64,000 bases of DNA. It comes from Bacteroidales bacterium UBA3843. Its GTDB lineage: Bacteria > Bacteroidota > Bacteroidia > Bacteroidales > Paludibacteraceae. The stretch's first letter is position 1. Every line of letters starts with the position of its first letter. Shown here piece after piece: positions 33,983 to 41,559 of the stretch. The position numbers and the translations under genes are program-made. A model generated the notes under the pieces. That model had not been told where the DNA came from and searched no databases. It worked only from the letters and a program-made list of their open reading frames with translations. The stretch lies in NCBI GenBank assembly GCA_002392745.1, contig DGHR01000009.1, positions 1-64,000 on the forward strand, given 5' to 3'.

Positions 33983-34870
33983 ATGCCCGCACACATCCAC
34001 ATCCTCTCGCCCTCAGGGGCAATAGACCCGTCCTATATAGACGGTGCAGCCCGGCGTCTGCGCGAATGGGGCTTCGAAGTCAGCGAAGCGTTACATGCGA
34101 GAGGTCAGTGGGGTCGCTTCGCAGCCACGGACGACGAGCGGCTGGCGGATTTGATGCAGGCAATGGAGAACCCTGCGGTAGATATGATTCTCTGCGCCAG
34201 GGGAGGGTATGGCCTGCAGCGTATCATTGACCGCCTGCCCGAAGTGAACAAACCGATAGTGGGTTTCAGCGATATCACTGCCCTGCACCAACTCTCCGGT
34301 CTGTGCGGTCAGCCGTCATTGCATGCAGTAATGTGCAAACATATTGCTACGCTGCCGGAGGATAGTGCACCGCTTGCCGGTCTGCGCCGCGCACTCACGG
34401 GCGGTGATTTGCATTATACATGGCCAACGCATCCGCTCAACAGGTGCGGAGACGCCTGCGGACCCGTTGTGGGAGGAAACCTGTCGGTCCTGTACGGGCT
34501 GCAAGCCACTCCCTATAGCCTGGCGCATATGAGTTACCAGTTTCCGATACTGCTGATAGAGGATGTGGGAGAGCGCCATTACCATATTGACCGTATGATG
34601 CGCAATCTGCGTATGAGCGGCGTACTGGCTCACCTGAGCGGACTGATTGTAGGTCAGTTCACGGACTGTGACGACGACCCGACCATGCCTGGCGGCAGCG
34701 TGGAACAAACGATATACGAAGCCGTAGCGGACTACAACTATCCGGTCGTCTTCGCAGCGCCGATAGGTCATGTAGATGCTAATATGCCGCTGTGGCTGCA
34801 TAGCAGCAGTGAACTGCATGTGACACCCGATACCGTCAGCATACACATCCCATCTCCTTTGGAATTATGA
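33983..34870 (+). CDS. LD-carboxypeptidase (peptidase S66)
   Basis: Removes the terminal D-Ala from murein tetrapeptides in the cytoplasm during recycling. 295 residues without signal peptide. 'ILSPSGAIDPSYIDGAARRL' and 'ILCARGGYGLQRIIDRL' are followed by 'GFSDITALHQLS', where the S66 nucleophile Ser lies. The Glu region is 'LLIEDVGERHYHIDRMMRNL' and the catalytic His is in 'VVFAAPIGHVDAN'. The last bases overlap the next gene by 4 bp (ATGA), indicating coupling. Confidence 0.9.
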   Translation: MPAHIHILSPSGAIDPSYIDGAARRLREWGFEVSEALHARGQWGRFAATDDERLADLMQAMENPAVDMILCARGGYGLQRIIDRLPEVNKPIVGFSDITALHQLSGLCGQPSLHAVMCKHIATLPEDSAPLAGLRRALTGGDLHYTWPTHPLNRCGDACGPVVGGNLSVLYGLQATPYSLAHMSYQFPILLIEDVGERHYHIDRMMRNLRMSGVLAHLSGLIVGQFTDCDDDPTMPGGSVEQTIYEAVADYNYPVVFAAPIGHVDANMPLWLHSSSELHVTPDTVSIHIPSPLEL

Positions 34871-36258
34871 AACTCAGGGAAACGATAGCCTTCGTCTTGC
34901 TGCTCTTGGTAGCACTGGTGCCAAACCTGATGATACTGTGTTTGGCAGACGACTTGGCTACGCCCCTGGAGAGGTTCGCTTATTTCTGTGAAACCTGTGT
35001 GTTGTACGCTATAGGACTGTGTCTGCTCCACAAGCGCGCCTATCTCTACACCATCTCTCTTGGTTTCGCTCTTTCTGCTTTCGAACTGATGCATCTGTTG
35101 TTGCGGCACTCTACCGTAACAGTACTTTATTTATATACGTGGTTTAAGACGCCTCCTGCTGAGCGTTGGGCACCTTGGACACAATATTGGTGGGTAGCAA
35201 TGGTCGTAGTGGGTCTATGGCTGCTCTATTATGTCATGGCGCATTACTGCGTCTCGCGGACCTACATAGCGCCCCTGAAATGGCGTTTGGCAGCCTTGCC
35301 GGTCTTGTTGTCCGCCTATATACTGCTGCCGGCTCGTGCGTGCCCGATGAACATGCTTTACCAGTTGGGCCGCCTCTCTTCAATGGCGGTGCAAGTGGAG
35401 AGACACATGCCGGAACAACGCGCGTTCACATATGGCATACAACCCAATGCCGGCAAGGCACAAGAGACTGTGATAGTGGTGCTGGCAGAAGCGGGGTATG
35501 AGGATTTCCAACGGTTGTGCTATAGCGATTCGCTGGCAGTCTTCTTTGACAGCGTCTATGCGCCATGCGCCGCTTCCGGTGTCTCGCTGCCGCTTTATCT
35601 ATCCCGCGCCACACCGCAGAACCGCGCTCCATTCTTCTCCGAAAAATCGGTCATTCAGGCCTTTAATGAAGCCGGTTTCTACACCGCCTGGCTCAGCAAT
35701 TACGGCTATCACGACCATTTTCTGATGCGTATAGCGGACGACTGCCATTACCTGGCCTATATGCCTTTCCGTCCGGACACGGCTCTGCTGCCTTCGTACC
35801 GTGAGGTGCTGCGCTATCCTTCGCAGCGCCACATGGTGGTAATGGCGACTCAGGGAACGCGCGACACGGCGTCTTTCGTCCATACACCGGAACTATTGTG
35901 GCACCTCACTGACTCGCTCCGTACTACGCACCAACCCGCTATGCTCGTTTATGCGGGAGCGGGAAATATAAGCCGGCATACAGATATGCCGAGGTTGCAT
36001 GTGCCGTTTGTAATATGGGCGAACCCCAACTATCGCTACCGCCACCGTGCACTCATGCGGAGGCTGAAAGCGCAAAGCCATATGCCTGTTTCCACGGAAA
36101 GTATCTTCCATACACTGCTCTATATGAATAATATAGAGACCGGCTTTCTGGAGCCCGGCAAAGCAATCGGCCACCTCAATTATGAGGCAGCCGATACCAT
36201 TTACTATTTCGACGAGAACTTGCGGATTCGTGCCACACTGCCCGCATTGGCTGATTAG
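34867..36258 (+). CDS. Membrane phosphoethanolamine-transferase-like protein, probably catalytically degenerate
   Basis: 463 residues. The first 160 carry five or six membrane segments, the rest a periplasmic alkaline-phosphatase-fold domain as in EptA/Cpt. 'VIVVLAEAGYEDFQRLCY' keeps the metal-binding Glu of the usual GES motif. The nucleophile region reads 'APCAASGVSLPLYLSRAT' without a clear catalytic Thr, and the usual late 'GDHG' metal ligands are replaced by 'VYAGAGNISRH'. It therefore looks like an inactive relative, or an enzyme with altered chemistry. It overlaps the LD-carboxypeptidase gene by 4 bp, which suggests an envelope role. Confidence 0.75.
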   Translation: MKLRETIAFVLLLLVALVPNLMILCLADDLATPLERFAYFCETCVLYAIGLCLLHKRAYLYTISLGFALSAFELMHLLLRHSTVTVLYLYTWFKTPPAERWAPWTQYWWVAMVVVGLWLLYYVMAHYCVSRTYIAPLKWRLAALPVLLSAYILLPARACPMNMLYQLGRLSSMAVQVERHMPEQRAFTYGIQPNAGKAQETVIVVLAEAGYEDFQRLCYSDSLAVFFDSVYAPCAASGVSLPLYLSRATPQNRAPFFSEKSVIQAFNEAGFYTAWLSNYGYHDHFLMRIADDCHYLAYMPFRPDTALLPSYREVLRYPSQRHMVVMATQGTRDTASFVHTPELLWHLTDSLRTTHQPAMLVYAGAGNISRHTDMPRLHVPFVIWANPNYRYRHRALMRRLKAQSHMPVSTESIFHTLLYMNNIETGFLEPGKAIGHLNYEAADTIYYFDENLRIRATLPALAD

Positions 36259-36261
36259 GCG

Positions 36262-36561
36262 TCAGCGCAGCCTGTTGGGCACACCGTATTTCACCATGAT
36301 ACGCGGCGGCTCTTGGCGCGTAGTGTCCGCAGCAGTAGTGTCCGTAGCCGTAGTATCAGGGGCATGTACCTCTTCCCGATACAAATTGACGGGCACGCCA
36401 TAGAGGCATATGACCTCTGCCTCGTGCTTCTCTTCTATAGGACCTTCCGGCTTCTCCGGAGCAGACGGTTTGGCTGCATTCTTGGTAGTATGGCAGCCGG
36501 CCAGACTCAGACTGGCAATGCCCAGCAGCAAGTTTATATAAGTCAGTATTCGCTTTTTCAT
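36262..36561 (-). CDS. Small lipoprotein with two YGVP motifs
   Basis: 99 residues. Lipoprotein signal 'MKKRILTYINLLLGIASLSLAGC' (Cys23). The mature part has 'EVICLYGVPVNLYRE' and, at the end, 'RIMVKYGVPNRLR', separated by a Thr/Asp-rich linker ('DTTATDTTAADTTR'). The repeated YGVP strand suggests a short internal duplication. Its ATG overlaps the stop of the nucleotidase-domain gene (ATGA), so it is the last gene of the minus-strand block. It converges on the transferase-like gene with only 3 bp between stops. Function unknown. Confidence 0.75.
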   Translation of the reverse strand: MKKRILTYINLLLGIASLSLAGCHTTKNAAKPSAPEKPEGPIEEKHEAEVICLYGVPVNLYREEVHAPDTTATDTTAADTTRQEPPRIMVKYGVPNRLR

Positions 36562-37298
36562 AACAGGTTCATTCTGCCGTCCACCGCGGCGCGTATAGTA
36601 TCTTGTCGGGTTACTGCCTGAATGTACAGGTCACGGATGAGCAGGTCGCTCTTCCAGTATTCCACATGCTTGGTCAGCGCCTCCATATGGTCCGCGCCGC
36701 CGGAGAGGTAATCGCTGGTGGCAACGGTGTATGTGGCTTGCGGGTCTATCGGGCGTCCGTCAACGGTGACATCGGCTAAACGGCCGTCCACAGCCGTCAT
36801 ACGCAACCCGGCTACTCCTTGTCCTCCGTAAGTGGCGAAAGACTGGCACAGGTCCAGGATATCCTTGCCGTTCAGCGTGAGCACCACCAGCATGTTATCA
36901 AAGGGCATCAGCTCGAAGACCGAACCTCGCGTGACAGCTCCTGCCGGCCATTCGCAGCGCATACCGCCCATATTGACAATAGCAATATCTACGTTGCCCG
37001 GATAGACCTGTTTGGCCGCTTCCCACAATGCATCAGTGGCCCAATTCAGCATAGGGCACTCGGGACATCCCACCCACAGCCGCTCGGGCGCAAAACCAAT
37101 CTGTACAGCCATCTCTCTCTCTACGTCTGCCTTGATGGGCGCAAGTGCTTCCAGATAACCGGAATCCTGGACGGAGTCTGCTGAGGCATCTACGGGTATG
37201 GCCTGCGTACTGCAACCCGTTACGCGTGTTTCCTTGTGGCAACCGCATACACATACAGCTGCGAGCAATAAAATCAGTATTTTGTGTGACATAGACAT
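36558..37298 (-). CDS. 5'-nucleotidase C-terminal (substrate-binding) domain lipoprotein
   Basis: 246 residues corresponding to the C-terminal half of UshA-type 5'-nucleotidases. It has a lipoprotein signal (MSMSHKILILLLAAVCVCGC; an inner ATG two codons on is also possible). 'PMLNWATDALWEAA', 'IAIVNMGGMRCEWPAGAVTRG', 'VFELMPFDNMLVVLTLNGKD' and 'YTVATSDYLSGGADHM' form the nucleoside-binding domain. The metallophosphatase half is a separate gene 10 kb away (47276-48100), and the two may act together. It follows the invertase by 6 bp and overlaps the small lipoprotein gene. Confidence 0.88.
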   Translation of the reverse strand: MSMSHKILILLLAAVCVCGCHKETRVTGCSTQAIPVDASADSVQDSGYLEALAPIKADVEREMAVQIGFAPERLWVGCPECPMLNWATDALWEAAKQVYPGNVDIAIVNMGGMRCEWPAGAVTRGSVFELMPFDNMLVVLTLNGKDILDLCQSFATYGGQGVAGLRMTAVDGRLADVTVDGRPIDPQATYTVATSDYLSGGADHMEALTKHVEYWKSDLLIRDLYIQAVTRQDTIRAAVDGRMNLL

Positions 37299-37304
37299 AA
37301 AAAA

Positions 37305-37919
37305 TTACGTATCATGGTCAATTTTGTATCGTCTCCAATAGCGTTGGACGGTGTTTCTGTTCAACCCCAGTTCCTCACATATGTGGCGGAACGAGAATCC
37401 CTGCATCCGCATTTTGGCAACCTCTTCTTCGTACATATACCCCTTGAGCCGCTCTTTTCTGCTTTGGTGCCCGTATGGCCGGCCTAAATGTTTTCCTTCG
37501 GCCCGTTTGCGTGCCAAGGCTTCCTTGGTTCGCGCGCTAATCAGGTTGCGCTCTATCTCCGCCGACAGTCCGAATGCAAAGGCGAGCACCTTGCTTTGTA
37601 TGTCTTCGCCCAAGCGGTAGTTGTCCTTGATGGTCCAAACCCGACAGCCTTTTCGCATGCAGATGTTCAGTATTTCCATTACCATGAACAGGTTGCGTCC
37701 GAGGCGTGACAATTCGGAGCATATAATAAGGTCGTCTCTTCGGACATTCTTGAGCAGTTTTCCCAATGCGCGTTTGTCATACATCAGGGTACCACTGATG
37801 GACTCTTCTATCCATCCGTCTATTTGCAACTGCTCTTTCCGGCAGAAACGGCTGATTAGAAACCGCTGGTTCTCTATGGTCTGTTTGTCCGAACTAACCC
37901 GAATATATCCGTAGATCAT
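37305..37919 (-). CDS. Mpi-type serine DNA invertase (recombinase)
   Basis: 204-residue small serine recombinase. 'MIYGYIRVSSDKQTIENQRF' has the catalytic Ser9 region; 'LIICSELSRLGRNLFMVMEIL' and 'LAFAFGLSAEIERNLISART' give the arginine-rich active site and dimer helix. The C-terminal helix-turn-helix is 'FRHICEELGLNRNTVQRYWRR'. The body closely resembles Mpi, the global invertase that flips polysaccharide promoters in Bacteroides fragilis. Unusually it sits between psuG (7 bp upstream) and a nucleotidase-domain gene (6 bp downstream), with no invertible repeat in sight, so any targets are elsewhere. Confidence 0.9.
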   Translation of the reverse strand: MIYGYIRVSSDKQTIENQRFLISRFCRKEQLQIDGWIEESISGTLMYDKRALGKLLKNVRRDDLIICSELSRLGRNLFMVMEILNICMRKGCRVWTIKDNYRLGEDIQSKVLAFAFGLSAEIERNLISARTKEALARKRAEGKHLGRPYGHQSRKERLKGYMYEEEVAKMRMQGFSFRHICEELGLNRNTVQRYWRRYKIDHDT

Positions 37920-37926
37920 TCATTCT

Positions 37927-38847
37927 CTATTCCCTAATACCGGATAGTGCCGCAGCCGTCCGCGCCGCCAAGCGGGCGTTGTTGAGTACCAATTGTATGT
38001 TGGCCGCCAGGCTGTCTCCGCCGGTCAGGTCTTTGACTTTGGCCAAGAGGAAGGGTGTACATTGTTTGCCGTGAATGCCTTGTTGCTCTGCTTCGCGCAA
38101 GGCCTCCTCTATAGCGGCGTTGATAGTGGCAGCAGGCATTGAATACTCTTCGGGAATAGGGTTCGTGACCAACATTCCGCCTTTCAGGCCGCAACTGGTC
38201 TTCGCGTGGAAGGCAGCGGCGAGTTCTTCAGGAGTGTCAATGCGGTAGTCCACCCCGAACCCGCTATGCCGTGTATAGAAAGCAGGCAACTCGTCTGTGC
38301 CGTAACCAATCACAGGCACGCCTTTTGTTTCCAGATATTCCAATGTCAGGCCTAAATCCAGGATGGACTTGGCGCCTGCGCATATAACCATAACCGGCGT
38401 TTGGGACAACTCCTCCAAGTCGGCAGAGATGTCAAAAGTCTGTTGCGCGCCACGGTGTACTCCGCCGATGCCGCCTGTAGCGAACACCTGAATACCGGCC
38501 ATCGCTGCAATCATCATGGTGGTGGTGACTGTCGTTGCTCCATCCTCGCCGCGCGCCAATAGTACAGGTAAATCCCGGCGTGACGCTTTGGTCACAGCTT
38601 GGCCTTTCTTTCCCAGATATTCAATCTCTTCGGCCGTGCAGCCGGCTTTCAGTTTGCCTCCGATGATGGCGATGGTTGCAGGGACGGCACCATTGTCACG
38701 GATGGTTTGCTCTACGCGCAAAGCAGTCTCTACGTTCTGAGGGTACGGCATGCCGTGGCTGATGATAGTGGACTCTAATGCCACTACGGGTTTTCCTGCC
38801 TTCAGTGCTTCCTGCACCTCCGGCGAAACAGATAGATATTTATTCAT
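37927..38847 (-). CDS. psuG: Pseudouridine-5'-phosphate glycosidase
   Basis: Cleaves pseudouridine 5'-phosphate to uracil and ribose 5-phosphate. 306 residues with the strongly conserved 'VVALESTIISHGMPYPQNVE', 'GATTVTTTMMIAAMAGIQVFATGGIGGVHRGA', 'DISADLEELSQTPVMVICAGAKSILDL' (Lys in 'GAKS') and 'YSMPAATINAAIEEAL'. It lies 11 bp after psuK on the same strand, so the pair forms the complete pseudouridine degradation pathway. The invertase gene follows within 7 bp. Confidence 0.96.
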   Translation of the reverse strand: MNKYLSVSPEVQEALKAGKPVVALESTIISHGMPYPQNVETALRVEQTIRDNGAVPATIAIIGGKLKAGCTAEEIEYLGKKGQAVTKASRRDLPVLLARGEDGATTVTTTMMIAAMAGIQVFATGGIGGVHRGAQQTFDISADLEELSQTPVMVICAGAKSILDLGLTLEYLETKGVPVIGYGTDELPAFYTRHSGFGVDYRIDTPEELAAAFHAKTSCGLKGGMLVTNPIPEEYSMPAATINAAIEEALREAEQQGIHGKQCTPFLLAKVKDLTGGDSLAANIQLVLNNARLAARTAAALSGIRE

Positions 38848-38858
38848 TTTTATCGACT

Positions 38859-39755
38859 TTACAAAAGTATGTTTGCTATATCAGGATTAACTGCTTTGGT
38901 GCTCATCAGCGTTGCGCGTGCGGCCATCAGTCCGTACTGCGCCGTTTGCGGAAACGCCAATCCCTTGGTGTGCGCATAGACCACACCGGCCAGAAAAGCA
39001 TCGCCGGCTCCAGTGGTGTTTACCACTTCTCCCGGCAGTGCGGGATACAGCCATTCTTCGGCGGCATTGCGGCAATATACACCATCGCTGCCAAGCGTGA
39101 TATATACGTGCTGTACTCCTATGTCCAGCAGCCGCTGAGCCGCTTCCGTGTAACTGGTACTATCGGTCACAGCCACCGCCTCTTTTTGGTTCAGTTTCAA
39201 GCTGTGCAGGTATGGCAACTTGCATTTGCGCAGAGCGTTCACAATGCGGTGGGCTTTGGTCGTACTGACCCCATCGATAAACAGCGGCGCCGTCGCATTC
39301 TCCAACAACCACCGGATAGCGTCCTCACCAATGTTCGTATCTGCTACGATATAGTCGGATAGGTTAATCTCGCCGCTGCGTTTGGCCAGCCAATCAGGAG
39401 TGATGGCTCTTATGGCTTCCGTATCCGCAACCGCAGCAATCATCTCGCCTCCATGGTTGTTGAGGCACAGGTAAATACCGGATCTTGCATCATGGATACG
39501 TTCGGAGAGGTGCATATCAATCCCTTGCTGTTTGCAAAAATCGTGTATCAGCCCTCCGAACAAGTCGCCGCCTAGAATGGTAAGCAACTGGGTTTGCGCA
39601 CCAAGAAGCGATAGGTTGTGGGCGATATTGCGTGCCACACCACCGTAACCGACCTCTACATGTCCGGGATTGGAGTCCGCTGCGATAAAGGCGTCGGCCA
39701 GCGTTGCTGACAAGTCTACATTGGCCCCTCCGATTACAGAAATAGTGCTTTTCAT
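38859..39755 (-). CDS. psuK: Pseudouridine kinase (PfkB family)
   Basis: Phosphorylates pseudouridine. 298 residues of the ribokinase/PfkB family: 'ISVIGGANVDLSATL', 'VGYGGVARNIAHNLSLLGAQ' and the C-terminal signature 'NTTGAGDAFLAGVVYAHTKG' with the catalytic Asp. The paired psuG identifies the substrate. It has a well-formed promoter at 39815-39784 and heads a tight block psuK-psuG-invertase-nucleotidase-lipoprotein whose gaps never exceed 11 bp. Confidence 0.93.
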   Translation of the reverse strand: MKSTISVIGGANVDLSATLADAFIAADSNPGHVEVGYGGVARNIAHNLSLLGAQTQLLTILGGDLFGGLIHDFCKQQGIDMHLSERIHDARSGIYLCLNNHGGEMIAAVADTEAIRAITPDWLAKRSGEINLSDYIVADTNIGEDAIRWLLENATAPLFIDGVSTTKAHRIVNALRKCKLPYLHSLKLNQKEAVAVTDSTSYTEAAQRLLDIGVQHVYITLGSDGVYCRNAAEEWLYPALPGEVVNTTGAGDAFLAGVVYAHTKGLAFPQTAQYGLMAARATLMSTKAVNPDIANILL

Positions 39756-39783
39756 GATGGTTGTTTATGAACTTTTGAGACCA

Positions 39784-39815
39784 CAAAAGTACAACTTTTT
39801 TTTGACATATGCAAA
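39784..39815 (-). promoter_or_regulatory. Promoter of the psuK operon
   Basis: On the minus strand TTTG (39815-39812) and TACTTTTG (39791-39784), 20 nt apart, end 28 bp before the psuK ATG. Confidence 0.8.
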
Positions 39816-39845
39816 TGAAAAATGAAAATTGCATAGCAATATTCG

Positions 39846-39917
39846 TTCGAGCGCAGGCGAGATAAGAAAATAGGGTGATAATTCGAGCGCAGGCGAGATA
39901 AGAAAATGGAATGATAA
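39846..39917. repeat. 36-bp direct repeat, two copies
   Basis: TTCGAGCGCAGGCGAGATAA followed by GAAAAT and a variable GGRTGATAA end recurs at 39846 and 39882. It lies in the spacer between the psuK promoter and the tiny RNA gene. Confidence 0.85.
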
Positions 39918-39949
39918 AAACCTGTCAGTAATCACCTATAACCTATATA

Positions 39950-40018
39950 AAACAAAGAAGGTTGTCTCACGACAACCCAATCTTTTTACTTAACCTTAAA
40001 TCTAATACCATGAAAAAC
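39950..40018 (-). ncRNA. Small promoter-to-terminator RNA, Bacteroidales-1-like
   Basis: A perfect minus-strand promoter (40056-40025) is followed by about 69 nt ending in the hairpin GGTTGTC-GTGA-GACAACC (arms 39977-39971 and 39966-39960) and a T-rich run. A self-contained unit delimited by a Bacteroidota promoter and a terminator fits the Bacteroidales-1 RNA described in this order. I cannot confirm the covariance model match. It contains a 14-codon open frame. Confidence 0.55.
39967..40011 (-). CDS. 14-residue peptide ORF inside the small RNA
   Basis: ATG at 40011 encodes MVLDLRLSKKIGLS and stops with TGA exactly in the loop of the terminator hairpin. The start 'MVLDLRL' is, as far as I recall, seen in tiny unannotated reading frames of other Bacteroidales, but this cannot be checked here. 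No gene lies immediately downstream to be attenuated; psuK has its own promoter 135 bp further on. It could be a leader peptide, a small independent peptide, or an accidental frame within a structured RNA. Confidence 0.4.
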   Translation of the reverse strand: MVLDLRLSKKIGLS

Positions 40019-40024
40019 ACGGTG

Positions 40025-40056
40025 CAAAAGTACTGCTTTTTTGCAAACTGACCAAA
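40025..40056 (-). promoter_or_regulatory. Promoter of the small RNA
   Basis: TTTG (40056-40053) and TACTTTTG (40032-40025) on the minus strand, spaced 20 nt. Confidence 0.75.
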
Positions 40057-40142
40057 TATTTTGCAAAAAAAGTGTTATAAAACATAAAAATGTAAATTCC
40101 ACTTTGCAAAATGACCAATAGTAAACACCAATTACCTTGATA

Positions 40143-40820
40143 TCACTCCTCCAGCAGGTCAGGTCGCCGTTCTTGTGTGTGTTTCAGAGACTGCTCATAC
40201 ATCCATTCTTCTATTTTGGCCTGATGGCCGCTCAATAGAATTTCCGGCACTTTCCATCCTTTGTACTCCGCCGGACGCGTGTATACTCCTGCTTCGAGCA
40301 AACCGTCCTGGAACGAGTCATTCAATGCGCTCTCTACGTCCCCCAGTGCGCCTGGCAGCAAACGTACAATGGCATCGGTCATCATCGCCGCAGGCATTTC
40401 ACCACCGGTCAAAACGAAATCACCAATGCTGTATTCCTTGGTCACCAGATGGTCTCTGACACGTTGGTCCACACCCTTGTAGTGGCCGCAAAGGATGATG
40501 ATATTTTCTTTGAGAGAAAGGTTGTTGGCGGCTTTTTGGTCGAACCGTTCGCCGTCCGGGGCGGTAAATATGACTTCGTCATAGTGCCGTTCGGATTGCA
40601 AATGGCTAATCAGACGGTCGATAGGCTCGATCTGTAGCACCATGCCGGCTCCGAAACCGAACGCGTAGTCGTCTATCTTGCGGTGTTTGTCCAATGTCCA
40701 GTCCCGTAAGTTATGTACGTAAATCTCGCAAAGGCCTTTGTCCTTTGCGCGCTGAATGATAGAATGGTTAAGAGGCGATTCTAACAATTCGGGGCATGCC
40801 GTAATAATATCTATTCTCAT
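40143..40820 (-). CDS. trmD: tRNA (guanine-N1-)-methyltransferase
   Basis: Makes m1G37 in tRNA using S-adenosylmethionine, preventing frameshifts. 225 residues with SPOUT-knot motifs: 'MRIDIITACPELLESPLNHS', 'DDYAFGFGAGMVLQIEPI', 'IIILCGHYKGVDQRVRDHL', 'EYSIGDFVLTGGEMPAAMM' and the catalytic Asp region 'SFQDGLLEAGVYTRPAEYKGW'. It is the last gene of the long minus-strand housekeeping series, 123 bp after yidD. That gap contains one reversed AAGACCGCTTCGCT unit (40832-40845) of the 16-17-bp repeat family. Confidence 0.96.
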   Translation of the reverse strand: MRIDIITACPELLESPLNHSIIQRAKDKGLCEIYVHNLRDWTLDKHRKIDDYAFGFGAGMVLQIEPIDRLISHLQSERHYDEVIFTAPDGERFDQKAANNLSLKENIIILCGHYKGVDQRVRDHLVTKEYSIGDFVLTGGEMPAAMMTDAIVRLLPGALGDVESALNDSFQDGLLEAGVYTRPAEYKGWKVPEILLSGHQAKIEEWMYEQSLKHTQERRPDLLEE

Positions 40821-40943
40821 ATGTTGGGATTAAAGACCGCTTCGCTAAAAAAAATAAGAAATAAAGACTGGGTACTGTCAGTTGGATACGTTGTCTTTAA
40901 TTTTTCAGAGAACGAAGTGAATGGTCTTGGTTCTTTATTTTGA

Positions 40944-41225
40944 TTAAGGCACCGGGTCATAGCCTGATCCGCCCCATGGATGGCACCGTAATATGCGTTT
41001 GATTCCAAGCCAGCCTCCTTTCACTATGCCGTATTTCAATACCGCCTCAACCATATATTGGCTGCATGTCGGGGTATAACGGCACGAGGGGGGCGTTAGC
41101 GGAGAGATAAACACCCGGTAGAAATAGACAGGGAGAAGGAAAACTTTCCGGATGAACAGTCTGATCCGACCCTCCTTGGAGGGAATGGGATTGTTAGTAT
41201 TTCCGGAGGGCTCGCTATTCATCAT
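40944..41225 (-). CDS. yidD: Membrane protein insertion efficiency factor
   Basis: 93 residues of the YidD family: 'VYFYRVFISPLTPPSCRYTP' and 'CSQYMVEAVLKYGIVKGGWL' carry the conserved cysteines, and 'RILRCHPWGGSGYDPVP' is the standard ending. It is thought to aid YidC-dependent membrane insertion at the inner face of the membrane. The start overlaps the end of rnpA by 11 bp, the usual rnpA-yidD arrangement. An inner start is possible, since the first 20 residues are polar and unlike other family members. Confidence 0.93.
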   Translation of the reverse strand: MMNSEPSGNTNNPIPSKEGRIRLFIRKVFLLPVYFYRVFISPLTPPSCRYTPTCSQYMVEAVLKYGIVKGGWLGIKRILRCHPWGGSGYDPVP

Positions 41226-41559
41226 TCTTTATCCTTTTCAGGGCTTTGACGACGGCTTTTTCTATGACCGCGTATGGTTGTATCTCTTTGTCAATATAGT
41301 TGAATGCGATGATGCAAGGGCGGACTTCTTCTGCCGGTTGATGGAGCCTGTATGCCTCTCGCATCAGCCGCCGTAGCCTGTTTCGGTCGACGGCGTGTTT
41401 GAAGAGCGACTTGGGAGCCCATACCATGACCTGCCGGCCTTCTTCCGCGGGCATCCATGTGACGCGCATAGGCCATGCCACAAAACGCTTTCCCTCTTTG
41501 TACAGCCGCGAGATACGAACCTGCCCGCAAAGCCTCTTATGTTTGGGCAGTTCATTCAT
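41215..41559 (-). CDS. rnpA: Ribonuclease P protein component
   Basis: Protein subunit of RNase P, which trims tRNA 5' ends. 114 residues with 'HKRLCGQVRISRLYKEGKRF' and the RNA-binding signature 'FKHAVDRNRLRRLMREAYRL' (RNR motif). The 5' end overlaps hemD by 8 bp and the 3' end overlaps yidD by 11 bp. rpmH is not adjacent, as is usual in Bacteroidales, where rnpA follows hemD. Confidence 0.95.
   Translation of the reverse strand: MNELPKHKRLCGQVRISRLYKEGKRFVAWPMRVTWMPAEEGRQVMVWAPKSLFKHAVDRNRLRRLMREAYRLHQPAEEVRPCIIAFNYIDKEIQPYAVIEKAVVKALKRIKNDE

Noticed and set aside
37305..37919. Invertase as sign of a mobile element
   Set aside because: Flanked within a few bases by ordinary metabolic genes on the same strand; no attachment sites, integrase partners or base-composition shift seen.
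39846..39917. Possible CRISPR or short array
   Set aside because: Only two direct copies in tandem with no unique spacers.
40817..41008. 63-codon frame between yidD and trmD
   Set aside because: Overlaps the yidD 3' end, has no start context, and the region carries spacer-type repeats.
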